DNA of 64,000 nt from CAVPMN01 sp963706425 (GCA_963706425.1 CAVPMN010000020.1:2046001-2110000); one strand, 5' to 3'; positions 1 to 8,704 are shown, counted from the first letter of the stretch. Translations and numbers: made by a program. The notes: a model not told the origin generated them from the letters alone.

Positions 1-10
1 CTTCGCGCTG

Positions 11-769
11 GTGACCGCGTTGAGCCAGGCTGAGAAGCGCGCCGACGACCTCGAGCGGTTTCGCCATTACCGCATCACCCGAGATCGCCGAGAGCGCAAC
101 CAACTGGTCGAGGACCATCGCCACCTCGCCGACTACCACGTCCGTCGCTACGGCGGGAAAGGACCGTCCGACGACGACCTGCGCCAGGTCGCGCTCCTCG
201 CCATACTGCGCGCCGTCGAGCGTTTCGATCCCGAGATGGGGGTGACGTTCGGGACCTTCGCGAACCGCACCATCGACGGCGAGATGAAGCGCTACCTGCG
301 CGATCGCACGTGGAGCGTGCGGCCGCCCCGGCGGGCCCAGGAGCTCCACCTCGAGCTGCGCCGCACCGACGAAGATCTCACCCAGTCGCTCGGGCGGTCG
401 CCGACGGTGCCCGAGCTCGCCACCGCGCTCGGCGTCGAGGTCGACGACGTGCTCGAGGCGCTCGAGGTCTCGGGCGCGCGGCGTGCGGCCAGCCTCGACC
501 AACCGGTGGGCGGCGACGACGACCACACCCGGGGCGACCGCCTCGGCTCGGTCGACATCAACTACACCGCCATCGACCATCGCCTCCTCGTCGAGGAGCT
601 GCTCGACGGGCTCGACGAACGCGATCGACTCATCGTGCAGCGCCGGTTCTTCGAGAACCGGTCGCAGGACGAGATCGCCACCGAGCTGGGCGTGAGTCAG
701 TCCTACCTCTCGCGCATGCTGCGCCGCATCCTGGTCGACCTCCGCGACCGCATCGAGCCGGTCGACTGA
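11..769 (+). CDS. SigB/SigF-type RNA polymerase sigma factor (5' end may lie outside the window)
   Basis: Alternative sigma-70 family factor of the SigB/SigF/FliA class, which directs RNA polymerase to stress or developmental promoters. Region 2 is visible around residues 70-100 (RFDPEMGVTFGTFANRTIDG), region 3 follows, and region 4 with its helix-turn-helix lies near residues 203-246 (RSQDEIATELGVSQSYLSRM). The length of 252 residues is normal for the class. The GTG at 11 is the first start in the window, but the frame is open to the edge, so the true start may be upstream. The two genes that follow encode a PP2C phosphatase and a GHKL kinase, the classical partner-switching regulators of such factors. 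Family assignment is secure; the regulon is unknown. Confidence 0.9.
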   Translation: MTALSQAEKRADDLERFRHYRITRDRRERNQLVEDHRHLADYHVRRYGGKGPSDDDLRQVALLAILRAVERFDPEMGVTFGTFANRTIDGEMKRYLRDRTWSVRPPRRAQELHLELRRTDEDLTQSLGRSPTVPELATALGVEVDDVLEALEVSGARRAASLDQPVGGDDDHTRGDRLGSVDINYTAIDHRLLVEELLDGLDERDRLIVQRRFFENRSQDEIATELGVSQSYLSRMLRRILVDLRDRIEPVD

Positions 770-788
770 GCAACCGGCGGCGATACCG

Positions 789-2807
789 TTGTCTCCGCAG
801 CTCGCGGGGGCACGGGCTGGTCGTCGCCGCCGAGGGGAGACTCGCATCGATTCCGCCGCCCATCAGCCGACCCCGGCCGCCGTCCCCACGCCCGAACAGG
901 TGTGGGAGCGGCTGGTGCGCGACCCCACGGTGTTCCGCGGCCTGGTCGACTACTCGACCGACTTCATCGGCATGGCCACGCTCGACGGCCGGCCGGTCTA
1001 CATCAACCCGGCCGGACGCGAGCTGGTGGGGTTGGCGTCGCTCGAGGCCGCGCTCGAGCTCGAGTTGGCCGAACTGGTCACCGAGGAGATGCGCGCGGTG
1101 TGGAACGGCGAGATCGTGCCCACCGCACTGCGCGAGGGTCATTGGCAGGGCGAGACGCAACTGCAGCATCTCGAGTCCGGCACCCGCATCGACGTCGAGC
1201 TTTCGCTCTTCGTTGTGCCCGATGCCGACGGCACGCCGCTGTGCTTCGCCACCGCCACGCGCGACATCACCCAACGCAAGAGTCTCGAACGACTGGCGCG
1301 AACCGAAGAGGAACGCCAACGCACGCTGCTCGAGGTGGGCACCGCGGTGGTGTGGCGCACCGATCCCCTCGGGCGCTTCCACGATCGACAACCGACGTGG
1401 GAGACCTACACCGGCCAGACATGGCACGAGTACGAAGGGTTCGGTTGGGTCGAGGCGATCCATCCCGACGACCGCGACGCCTTGCTCGCGGTGTGGCGCA
1501 ACTCGGTGGCCCGGGCCGAGTTCTACGAGCATCACGCGCGCTTCTGGTGCGCCGCCGACCGCGACTACCACTTCTGCGAGGTGCGCGGCGTGCCGATCGT
1601 CGACGACGACCAGCGGCTGGTCGAGTGGACCGGATTCATCGTCGACGTGCACCATCGCCGCCAGCTCGAAGCCGAGCTGCGCAGTCAGGCCGCCCGGCTG
1701 CGCAGCCTCGAAGACGCCGACACGGTCGGCGTGATGTGCGGCATCGACGACCAGATCATCGAAGCCAACGACTACCTGCTCGACCTGCTCGGCTACACGC
1801 AGGCCGAGCTCGATGCGGGCGACCTGCGGTGGAGCGCGCTCACACCCGATGGCTACGCCACCGCCGATGCCGCGGTGTTCGCCGAAGTGCTGGCGTCCGG
1901 ATCGGCCCCGCCCTATGAGAAGGAGCTGCTGCGCAAAGACGGCGCGCGTGTGCCCGTCCTGGTCGCCGCCACCCGGCTGCTCGATCCGCCGCCGCTCGAG
2001 TGGTTCGCGCTGGTCACCGATCTCACCCAACGAAAGCGCGCCGAAGACCGGTTGCGGTCGATCGCCGGCACGTTGCAGGCCAGCCTGCTCCCCAAACGGC
2101 TGCCCGCCATCGAGGGGGTGGAGATGGCGGCTCGCTATTGGCCGGCGGTCAGTGGTGAGGAGGTCGGCGGCGACTTCTATGACGTCGTGCGTCTCGAGGA
2201 CGACGCCTGGTGCCTGTTCGTCGGCGATGTGTGCGGCAAGGGCATCGAGGCCGCCGCGCTCACGAGCTTGGCTCGGCACACCCTTCGCGCCGCCGCGTTC
2301 CACCTGCGCAGTCCCGCGCAGGTGTTGTCGTGGTTGCACGACGCCGTCTACACCTACGAAGAGGCCGACACGTTCTGCACCGCGTTGTTCGCCCGCTTCG
2401 AACCCGACGGCGAGTGCTGGCGGGGCGTCGTGTCACTCGGTGGCCATGCGCCGGCCGTGCTGGTGCCTCACGATGGTGCGGTGCGCTTGGTCGGCACCAC
2501 GGGCACGCTGCTCGGGATGCTGCCCGACGTGCGCCTGGCCGACACCACCGTGTCGCTGCGCCCGGGCGACATGCTCGTGGCCTTCACCGACGGCATCACC
2601 GATCTGCCGCCACCACTGGGCCTCGACGCCGAGGGATTGCTCGCGATGATCGAAGCGGCACGTGCGTCCAACGTCGAACTGCTCGCTGACGCCATCGCCG
2701 CGGCCATCGACGAACGCCGCTCGCGATCGCGAACGGACGACGACGCCGCGCTGGTCGTCGTCGGGGTCACCGATACCGCCGGTCTTGCCCCACCACGACT
2801 CGGGTAG
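789..2807 (+). CDS. PAS-domain PP2C (RsbU/SpoIIE-type) serine phosphatase
   Basis: Sensor phosphatase expected to dephosphorylate an anti-anti-sigma factor and so release the sigma factor encoded upstream. Three PAS-like domains lie around residues 45-155, 170-290 and 295-430, followed by a SpoIIE/PP2C domain at about 440-660. Metal-binding motifs are visible (GGDFYDVV near 457, GDVCGKGIEAAAL near 479, FTDGITD near 600). No transmembrane segment is evident, so sensing is probably cytoplasmic. The start is uncertain. The TTG at 789 overlaps a -10-like TACCGT at 784-789, so translation may begin further in: a good ribosome site, GAGGGGAGA at 832-840, precedes residue 20, and an in-frame GTG lies at 900. 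Confidence 0.88.
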   Translation: MSPQLAGARAGRRRRGETRIDSAAHQPTPAAVPTPEQVWERLVRDPTVFRGLVDYSTDFIGMATLDGRPVYINPAGRELVGLASLEAALELELAELVTEEMRAVWNGEIVPTALREGHWQGETQLQHLESGTRIDVELSLFVVPDADGTPLCFATATRDITQRKSLERLARTEEERQRTLLEVGTAVVWRTDPLGRFHDRQPTWETYTGQTWHEYEGFGWVEAIHPDDRDALLAVWRNSVARAEFYEHHARFWCAADRDYHFCEVRGVPIVDDDQRLVEWTGFIVDVHHRRQLEAELRSQAARLRSLEDADTVGVMCGIDDQIIEANDYLLDLLGYTQAELDAGDLRWSALTPDGYATADAAVFAEVLASGSAPPYEKELLRKDGARVPVLVAATRLLDPPPLEWFALVTDLTQRKRAEDRLRSIAGTLQASLLPKRLPAIEGVEMAARYWPAVSGEEVGGDFYDVVRLEDDAWCLFVGDVCGKGIEAAALTSLARHTLRAAAFHLRSPAQVLSWLHDAVYTYEEADTFCTALFARFEPDGECWRGVVSLGGHAPAVLVPHDGAVRLVGTTGTLLGMLPDVRLADTTVSLRPGDMLVAFTDGITDLPPPLGLDAEGLLAMIEAARASNVELLADAIAAAIDERRSRSRTDDDAALVVVGVTDTAGLAPPRLG

Positions 2808-2816
2808 GAGGCGGGC

Positions 2817-3212
2817 GTGCGCGCAGAGTGCTCCTTCGCACCCAGGCTCGCGAGCGCCGCGGAGGCTCGACAGTTCGTCAACGCTCAACTCCGTTCGTGG
2901 GAGTGCAGCCACGTCGCGGCCGACGCCGAGCTGGCCGTGTCCGAGTTGGCGGCCAACGCGATACTGCATGCCGAATCACCGTTCATCGTGTCGCTGCAAT
3001 TGACCGACACGCGACTGCGAATCGAGGTGAGCGACCACAGCAGCAGCGTCCCCGTACCGGCTCCGTTCGCGGCGTCGAGTCGCTCAGGATGGGGCCTGGT
3101 GATCCTCGACAAGGTGGTCGACGCCTGGGGCGTCGAGGCCTTCGACGGCGGCAAGGTCGTGTGGGCCGAGATCGACGGCGAGCTGCGGCCGTCTCACTTT
3201 CGTTCGGTCTGA
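2817..3212 (+). CDS. RsbW-like anti-sigma factor serine kinase (HATPase_c_2)
   Basis: Small GHKL-fold ATP-binding protein of the RsbW/SpoIIAB type, which binds a sigma factor or phosphorylates an anti-anti-sigma factor. The N box is visible near residues 38-55 (ELAVSELAANAILHA), then the G1-like IEVSD and the G2-like SGWGLVILDKVVDAWG. It is 131 residues, normal for the family. The gene begins with GTG 9 nt after the phosphatase stop, so the three genes 11-3212 read as one operon. No STAS-type RsbV partner is encoded next to them in this window, so the third member of the switch must lie elsewhere. Confidence 0.85.
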   Translation: MRAECSFAPRLASAAEARQFVNAQLRSWECSHVAADAELAVSELAANAILHAESPFIVSLQLTDTRLRIEVSDHSSSVPVPAPFAASSRSGWGLVILDKVVDAWGVEAFDGGKVVWAEIDGELRPSHFRSV

Positions 3213-3265
3213 GCGGGGCGGCCCCCGGGTAGAGGCCGGGCGCTTGCCACCCACCAGGAGCTGAC

Positions 3266-3484
3266 ATGAGCGACCGAAGCCCAGATGCCACCGCCCCTGC
3301 CACCGTCGAGGCCGACGAGCGCGATGCCACCGTGCATGCGCAGGCCGACCGTCCACCGACACCCGATGAGGAAGCCGCCGCCGAGCGTTCGGCCGACAGC
3401 CTGACCGACGACGTGCGTGAGAACTACGAGGAGATGGCCGAGCGCGGGGCCAACCTCGAGGGCGAGGGTCAGATCGAACCATGA
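3266..3484 (+). CDS. small acidic hypothetical protein
   Basis: A 72-residue, strongly acidic, probably disordered protein with no recognisable domain. An ATG start follows the ribosome site AGGAG at about 3256-3260. A strong stem-loop follows it at 3511-3537, so it closes the sigma-regulator transcription unit. Function unknown. The coding call rests on its clean ATG/RBS and its position. Confidence 0.6.
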   Translation: MSDRSPDATAPATVEADERDATVHAQADRPPTPDEEAAAERSADSLTDDVRENYEEMAERGANLEGEGQIEP

Positions 3485-3510
3485 GACCGGTCTGACCCGA
3501 CGTACGGAAC

Positions 3511-3537
3511 GACCCCGGTGGTGCCCCCACCGGGGTC
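3511..3537 (+). terminator. stem-loop terminator after the sigma-regulator operon
   Basis: A perfect 11-bp stem, GACCCCGGTGG (3511-3521) pairing with CCACCGGGGTC (3527-3537), has a 5-nt loop and is followed by a short T run at about 3546-3549. It lies between the small acidic gene and the K+ channel gene, as expected for a factor-independent terminator. Confidence 0.75.
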
Positions 3538-3582
3538 GCTCCGCGTTTTGCCTCAGACCTCTCGACGCCCGATCCGCGCTCT

Positions 3583-3622
3583 GGCTGGTGAAACCCGCAC
3601 CCTGGTGCGGGTTTCACCAGCC
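3583..3622. repeat. perfect 19-bp inverted repeat (variant of the GTGAAAC palindrome family)
   Basis: Arms 3583-3601 and 3604-3622 are perfectly complementary with a 2-nt loop (left arm begins GGCTGGTGAAACCCGCACC). It contains the same blocks, GTGAAAC and GGTGCG, as the palindromes at 6521, 30378, 30521, 44423, 45756 and 57663, but in the opposite order. Unlike those it lies between co-directional genes, just upstream of the K+ channel promoter. Confidence 0.7.
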
Positions 3623-3638
3623 GGTTGCGGTCACTGGG

Positions 3639-3644
3639 TAGCTT
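3639..3644 (+). promoter_or_regulatory. -10 box of a probable leaderless promoter for the K+ channel gene
   Basis: TAGCTT matches the TAnnnT -10 pattern and ends 6 nt before the GTG start at 3651. The spacing implies that transcription starts at or next to the start codon. Confidence 0.5.
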
Positions 3645-3650
3645 GACGGT

Positions 3651-4994
3651 GTGCGGCTGCGATTCGAGGGCGTCCGGCTGGCCCATCCAGCGCAGCTGAT
3701 CGTGGTGGCGTTCGCCGGTGCGATCGCGGTGGGCACCGCAGTGCTGGCCCTGCCCGTGTCGACCCGGTCAGGCGAGTCGGCCGGATTCGTCGACCCGCTG
3801 TTCACCGCGACCTCGGCCTTGTGCGTCACCGGGTTGGCGGTGGTCGACACAGGGTCGTACTGGAGTCCCTTCGGTCAGGGCGTGATCCTGGTGCTGATCC
3901 AGCTCGGGGGACTCGGCATCACCACGTTCGGCGCCCTGTTCGCAGTGCTGGTGTCGCGCAAGCTCGGCCTGCGCACCCGCATGCTCGCCCAGACGGGCGC
4001 CAACGTCACCGGCATGGGCGACGCCGCCGGGCTGGTCAAGCGCATCGCCCTCTTCGCCCTCGCCTTCGAGTTGGCGGGGTTCGTGCTCTTGTCGCTGCTG
4101 TTCTGGATTCGCCACGACCAGCCGTTCGGCGAGGCCACCTACGCCGGTCTGTTCCACAGCATCTCCGCCTACAACAACGCCGGCTTCAGCACGTTCAGCG
4201 ACAGCCTGATCGGCGTGCGCGACGACACCGCGCTCGTGAGCGTGATCATGGTGCTCATCGTGGCCGGCGGGATCGGCTATCCGGTCGTGCACGAGCTGGT
4301 CAGCAGGGTGCGGCCCTCGCGGTGGAGCATCCACACGAGGATGACCATCTACACGACGCTGCTCCTGCTCACCGTCGGCACCCTCGCGTTCCTCTTCTTC
4401 GAGTGGTCGAACCCCGGCACGATCGGCGGTGCCGGTTTCGTCGAGAAGGTGCAGAACGGCCTGTTCGGCGCGGTGACGCCGCGCACCGCCGGGTTCAACA
4501 CGGTCGACTACGGGCAGATCGAGGAGCCCACTCTGCTGCTCACCCAGGTGCTGATGTTGATCGGTGGCGGATCGGCGTCGGCTGCGGGCGGCATCAAGGT
4601 CACCACCTTCGCCTTGCTCGGCTGGGTCATCTGGGCCGAGCTGCGTGGTGAGCCCGAGGTGAACGCGTTCGGGCGCAGGATCCCGCCGGACACGCAGCGC
4701 CAAGCCGTGGCGGTCGCCCTGTTGGGTGTGGGCGCGGTGGTGGTCGCCACGATCCTCCTCGGCGCCACGACCAGCCTCGACTTCGCCGACACGCTCTTCG
4801 AGTCGGTGTCGGCCCTCGCCACCTGCGGGTTGTCGACCGGCATCACCCCGGGCGTGGGGACTCCCGGCCGCATCGTGCTCGTGGTACTCATGTTCCTCGG
4901 GCGGCTCGGTCCCGTCACGTTCGGCACGGCGCTCGTGCTGCGCGGACGCGAGCGCCGCTACCGGCTACCAGAAGGACGGCCCCTCATTGGCTGA
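3651..4994 (+). CDS. ktrB: KtrB/TrkH-type potassium channel subunit
   Basis: Membrane-embedded K+ translocating subunit of a Ktr/Trk uptake system, 447 residues, with four repeated M1-P-M2 units. The four pore/filter segments are visible: TSALCVTGLAV near residue 55, SAYNNAGFSTF near 170, TPRTAGFNTVDYG near 275 and SALATCGLSTG near 390, each with the conserved filter glycine. Its gene overlaps the next one, which encodes the cytosolic RCK regulator, so the pair forms a complete system. The GTG start at 3651 is supported by the -10 box 6 nt upstream. Ktr is more likely than Trk because of the short length and the small RCK partner. Confidence 0.92.
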   Translation: MRLRFEGVRLAHPAQLIVVAFAGAIAVGTAVLALPVSTRSGESAGFVDPLFTATSALCVTGLAVVDTGSYWSPFGQGVILVLIQLGGLGITTFGALFAVLVSRKLGLRTRMLAQTGANVTGMGDAAGLVKRIALFALAFELAGFVLLSLLFWIRHDQPFGEATYAGLFHSISAYNNAGFSTFSDSLIGVRDDTALVSVIMVLIVAGGIGYPVVHELVSRVRPSRWSIHTRMTIYTTLLLLTVGTLAFLFFEWSNPGTIGGAGFVEKVQNGLFGAVTPRTAGFNTVDYGQIEEPTLLLTQVLMLIGGGSASAAGGIKVTTFALLGWVIWAELRGEPEVNAFGRRIPPDTQRQAVAVALLGVGAVVVATILLGATTSLDFADTLFESVSALATCGLSTGITPGVGTPGRIVLVVLMFLGRLGPVTFGTALVLRGRERRYRLPEGRPLIG

Positions 4995-5682
4995 CAGGAA
5001 TGCGTTGCGAGGCAAGGTGGGCCGGCGCACCGACGAGAGCGTGATGGTCATCGGGCTCGGTCGGTTCGGGGGCACGCTCGCCAGCACCCTGATCGAGTTG
5101 GGCAACGAGGTGCTCGGCGTCGACACCGATGCGCGCACGGTGCAGGACTACTCCAGCGTGCTCACCAAGACGGTCGAGGCCGACACCACCCAGGCCGAGA
5201 CGCTCCGCCAGCTCGGTGCGGTCGAGTTCCGTCACATCGTCGTCGCCATCGGCGATCTCGAGGCCAGCATCCTCACCACCGCCGAGCTGATCGCGATGGG
5301 CGTCACCGATCTCTGGGCGAAGGCCATCACCAAGGCGCACGCCCAGATCCTCGAGCGGGTGGGGGTGCAGGCCGAGCACGTGGTGAGGCCCGAACACGAC
5401 ATGGGCGAGCGGGTCGCCCACCGCGTGACGGGCAAGATGCTCGATTACATCCAGCTCGACGCCGGCTTCGCCCTGGTCGAGACCACCGCCCCGACCGATC
5501 TGCACGGCTTGGCCCTGGCCGAGGCCGGCGTGCGCCAGAAGTACGGCGTCACGGTGGTGTGCATCAAGCCCGCCGGCCAGGGGTTCACCTATGCCCAGGC
5601 CGACACCGTGATCGCCCCCGGCGACATCTTGCTGGTGGCCGGCGAGAACCGCGCCGTCGACGGCTTCGCCCTCCTCGAATAG
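4987..5682 (+). CDS. ktrA: KtrA/TrkA-type RCK regulator of K+ uptake
   Basis: Cytosolic gating ring subunit of about 231 residues. The N-terminal Rossmann RCK_N domain is clear (VIGLGRFGGTLAS near residue 18, then GVDTDARTVQ), and an RCK_C domain follows in the last 80 residues. The TTG at 4987 is chosen because a ribosome site, GAAGGA (4971-4976), lies 10 nt upstream and the gene then overlaps the ktrB stop by 8 nt, giving translational coupling. The reading frame extends further upstream inside ktrB, but that part is not coding. Confidence 0.9.
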   Translation: MADRNALRGKVGRRTDESVMVIGLGRFGGTLASTLIELGNEVLGVDTDARTVQDYSSVLTKTVEADTTQAETLRQLGAVEFRHIVVAIGDLEASILTTAELIAMGVTDLWAKAITKAHAQILERVGVQAEHVVRPEHDMGERVAHRVTGKMLDYIQLDAGFALVETTAPTDLHGLALAEAGVRQKYGVTVVCIKPAGQGFTYAQADTVIAPGDILLVAGENRAVDGFALLE

Positions 5683-5690
5683 ACCGCCGG

Positions 5691-5801
5691 CCGTTCTGGC
5701 AGCGAGAACGCATGCCAGGGCGTGCTTCTGCCTGCCAGACGCTGCGTTCGCGTTGGCCGCGGAAACGCACGTCGGGATGAGCGTTCTGCCTGCCAGAACG
5801 G
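5691..5801. repeat. long-range inverted repeat with GTTCTGGC/CTGCCAGAAC motifs
   Basis: A 21-nt arm at 5691-5711 (begins CCGTTCTGGCAGCG) pairs with 5781-5801 (ends GCCTGCCAGAACGG) with two mismatches. Between the arms, 5725-5741 repeats the same CTTCTGCCTGCCAGACG motif, and a further GTTCTGGCGG lies at 5816-5825. It fills the 209-nt gap between ktrA and the next co-directional gene. Role unknown; it could form a large cruciform or be remains of a small mobile repeat. Confidence 0.65.
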
Positions 5802-5891
5802 GGTTTCTGGGAGACGTTCTGGCGGACCGCGTAAGCGGCGGCCACCTCGGTGGTCAGGACTGCCGAAGCCACCCACCGCAGAGGAGTCACC

Positions 5892-6473
5892 ATGACCATC
5901 ACCCGCACACCCGCCCCCACCCGTTTCGCCGCCCACACCGCCGCCGCGCTGCTGGCGGCTGTCGCCCTGTCGATCAGCACGGCCTCGGTCGCCCTCGCCG
6001 GTGGCGGGCCTCCCCGTCCGCCCGACTACGACTTCGAGGCCGCCTACATCAACTGCGTCGATGACGAAGTCGACGAGCCCGGCATCGACGGCGACGCCCT
6101 CGTGCGTGTGCGACTCGTCAGCGACAGCCCCGAGGACGTCACGGTCGAGGGTGGAGAGTGGGCCGTCACCGTCGACGGTGCGATCCTCGGCGAAGGCGAG
6201 TTCATCGCCCCTGCCGCGCTGCCGATGGGGGCGACCTACGAGCAGGTGGTGCGTATCCCCGGAGGAACCGGCCCGGCCCTGTTCCGCGCCAACGTCGAGA
6301 TCAGCAATGCGGGCGGTTCGACCACGCTGGTGCTCGATCCGGTGCTCGAGGTGCCCGGCGACTGCGAGCAGCCCGAGGAGCCTGGCGACGAGACGCCTCC
6401 GCCCACCGATGACACCCCCGCCACCACCGCCACCCCCGGCGCCGGGCAGGCCACCCCTCGATTCACCGGCTGA
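5892..6473 (+). CDS. secreted hypothetical protein with C-terminal TPRFTG tag
   Basis: A 193-residue exported protein. A signal peptide covers about residues 1-37 (hydrophobic core ending STASVALAGGG). The mature part looks beta-rich (VTVEGGEWAVTVDGAILG), like a small Ig-like or cohesin-type fold, and is followed by a Pro/Thr/Ala/Glu-rich linker and the terminal TPRFTG. The start is the ATG at 5892 behind a strong ribosome site, GAGGAG. The same final hexapeptide ends the unrelated secreted protein at 53410-55056. The family was not recognised, so function is unknown. Confidence 0.8.
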   Translation: MTITRTPAPTRFAAHTAAALLAAVALSISTASVALAGGGPPRPPDYDFEAAYINCVDDEVDEPGIDGDALVRVRLVSDSPEDVTVEGGEWAVTVDGAILGEGEFIAPAALPMGATYEQVVRIPGGTGPALFRANVEISNAGGSTTLVLDPVLEVPGDCEQPEEPGDETPPPTDDTPATTATPGAGQATPRFTG

Positions 6474-6520
6474 TCCCCACCCCACCCCATCCCACCCGCC
6501 CCGCCCCGCCCAGCCACCCC

Positions 6521-6571
6521 CGAAATCGGTGCGTGAAACAACCACATGGGTTGTTTCACGCACCAATTTCG
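6521..6571. repeat. convergent-junction palindrome, copy A
   Basis: Arms of 23 nt (6521-6543 and 6549-6571) with one mismatch and a 5-nt loop; the left arm reads CGAAATCGGTGCGTGAAAC and continues AACC. It lies between the stops of two convergent genes (6473 and 6580) and probably acts as a bidirectional terminator. It is one of six near-identical copies in the window. Confidence 0.9.
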
Positions 6572-6579
6572 CCAACTGG

Positions 6580-7804
6580 TCAGGGGTTGGGGTCGGCGAG
6601 CCCGGCGTCGAAGAAGGCGACCACGCGCTGCTCCCACTCGGTGGGCTGCGTGTCGAGGCCTCCGGTGTGATCGGCGTCGGGCACCACCCAGACCTCGACG
6701 TTGTCGGGTGAGCCCGACTCGATGTAGCGGGCGGCCTTCTCCTCGTCGGGCACGTCACCCGCAGCGATCAACAGCGTGGGCCGCTGCGACTCGTCGACCG
6801 CGTCGTGCAGCGTGATGGGCGGGGCCGCTTCGGTGAGCAGGTTGGTCGTGGCGTACATGACGCGGTCGAGTTGCTCCTGCACCCAGCCGGCGAGCCCGTA
6901 GCTGTCGGAGAGCCACTGCGTAGTCGCCCGCCACCCGACCGGTGGCGCCCTCGGCCACGACCGCCATGATGCGGGGATCGCCGGCGGCCGCACCGATGGC
7001 CTGCTCGCCGCCCATCGACAACCCCAGCACGCCGATGCGCTCGTCGTTGACGTCGGGCTGACGTTCGAGGAACGCCAACGCGGCCCCGATGTCCTCGTTG
7101 CCCATCCATCCGAAGTCCATGGCCTGGCCCTCGCTGTCGCCGTGCCCCCGAGCGTCGTAGAGCAGCACCCCGAAACCGTGATCGGCGAGCACGATCGCCT
7201 GGTCGAGCACACTCGATCGGGTGGAGCCGGCGCCGTGCAGCGCCACGACCGCGGCGCCGTTGCGCGAGGGCAGGTACCAGCCGGAGAGCACGGTGCCGTG
7301 CTGAGTGCGCAGCTCGACATCGACATACTCGAGCCCGCGATCGCCGGGCGTCTCGGTGCCCAACTCGATGGTGGGCACGTTCGTGGCGGCCACCGCTGGG
7401 CCGAGGGTGCGCAAAGCGATCAGCGCGAGGAACACCAGTCCGGTCACCACCGGCACGCGACGCCAGCCGCGCACGGCACCGGCCAGGTCGATCGTGCCCA
7501 GCACCAGCGCCACGACACCCGCAGCGAGTGCGCCCACCGCGGCGACGGCTCGAAGGGTGAGATCGCTCTTCGCCAGATGGGGCAGGGCGATGCCCACACC
7601 GACCGCAATCGCGATCATTCCCACCCCGAACAGCACCGCGCCGCGCTGCACGCCGTCTCTCGTGCGGGTCGCATGCACCGCGCCGACGGTGACGCCCACC
7701 ACCAGAAGCCCGCGCACCACCTGCCACCCGGGCGAGCCCTCCGCAGCCACGATGACCGCGAGGCACCCGCCGGTGACACCCACGGCGACGGCTCGCACCA
7801 TCAT
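6580..7804 (-). CDS. membrane-anchored alpha/beta hydrolase (frameshifted near 6925)
   Basis: The N-terminal third carries about five hydrophobic helices; the rest is an alpha/beta hydrolase of the dienelactone hydrolase/BAAT-like type. An HGAGS oxyanion motif, the nucleophile elbow GLSMGG, an aspartate in LLIAAGDVPDE and a catalytic histidine in PDADHTGG are all visible. One extra base near 6920-6935 splits the frame between EGATGR and TQWLSDS, though both halves are clearly coding, so sequence error or recent inactivation are both possible. The ATG at 7804 overlaps the stop of the upstream DUF6544-like gene (ATGA). It ends just before palindrome A. Substrate unknown. Confidence 0.78.
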
Positions 7805-8649
7805 TGCGGCACGCAGTTGTAGACGACCGAGCCCGGTGTGAACGCACCGTCGACGTAGGGGAGCGGCCCCTCGTCGAGATGCCAGACGGCGCCGCAGTGC
7901 AGCGGCAGCCGCCGGCCGGCGACCATCGTCCAACCGTCGACCGGCGTGCTCCACCGGGCGCGCACGAGCCCGTCGGGCAGATCGCAGAAGCGGTCGGTCG
8001 TCTCGAAGTCGACGAGGGCCCCACGGTCGTCGATCGAGACCCGTCCGACGACGGTGCGACCGGCGTCGGTGAGGCCCACGTCGAACGAGCACTCGTCGAC
8101 CGCTGTCCACGTCGTGGTGTCGGTGAGCAGCATCGACGGCGCGAGCAACAGCGCGTCGTTGAGGAACGTGACCAACTCGCCGACGTCGAACTCCGGCCCT
8201 GAACCGTCGGCCACGGTCGCCACGCCGGCCAGCTTGCCCTTCATCGACCCGTGGCCGGCGGCATAGACATCGCGCCCGACCATGGGGACGACGCCCGCCA
8301 GGTCGAGGCGCATGTGGTAGATGCGGAGCACCGGTCGGGCCGAGTTGAACTGCCATGCCTCGCACGGCATCCAGCCGCCCCGTCCCCGCCGGAAGCGGCC
8401 GACGAACTGGGCCAGGAACGACACGTCACGCGGCCGCCCCACCACGCCCATGAACCGCAGGTACCGCTGAACGCTGGCCGGCATGTCCTGCAGGTCGGCG
8501 TCGCCGACGGGCTGCGGGTCGCACGGCGCGGGCCGACCCAGGCGCTCTGCGGCCTCGGCGAGCGCTGTGGCCCGCAGGTCACGGCCTGCGAGGCGAGCGA
8601 CAAACCTGCTCATGCTTGCGAGCATGGCGTTCGGGCTCGCGGTGGGCAA
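7801..8649 (-). CDS. DUF6544-like protein
   Basis: Up to 282 residues. The region PASVQRYLRFMGVVGRPRD, followed by a tryptophan- and phenylalanine-rich stretch and two GR-DVYAAGHG-like segments, resembles the DUF6544 family, whose function is unknown. No signal peptide or membrane helix is evident. The start could be 8649 (GTG) or the ATG at 8613, which would remove a non-conserved tail. It overlaps the hydrolase gene by 4 nt, so the two are translated together and probably cooperate. Confidence 0.65.
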   Translation of the reverse strand: MPTASPNAMLASMSRFVARLAGRDLRATALAEAAERLGRPAPCDPQPVGDADLQDMPASVQRYLRFMGVVGRPRDVSFLAQFVGRFRRGRGGWMPCEAWQFNSARPVLRIYHMRLDLAGVVPMVGRDVYAAGHGSMKGKLAGVATVADGSGPEFDVGELVTFLNDALLLAPSMLLTDTTTWTAVDECSFDVGLTDAGRTVVGRVSIDDRGALVDFETTDRFCDLPDGLVRARWSTPVDGWTMVAGRRLPLHCGAVWHLDEGPLPYVDGAFTPGSVVYNCVPQ

Positions 8650-8672
8650 GGGCCGTTGGTCTCGACCAATCG

Positions 8673-8699
8673 ACTGTTCAGGCCGAACTGTTCAGGCCG
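8673..8699. repeat. short direct repeats, 14-nt period
   Basis: ACTGTTCAGGCCG occurs at 8673-8685 and 8687-8699, and a partial third unit, GACGTTCAGG, follows at 8700. They lie between the stop of the O-antigen-ligase-like gene and the start of the DUF6544-like gene, both on the minus strand. Confidence 0.5.
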
Positions 8700-8704
8700 G
8701 ACGT

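Noticed and set aside
630..2339. Long minus-strand open frame of 569 codons opposite the PAS phosphatase
   Set aside because: It is antisense to a gene with clear PAS and PP2C motifs; long antisense frames are expected at this G+C content and this one shows no domain.
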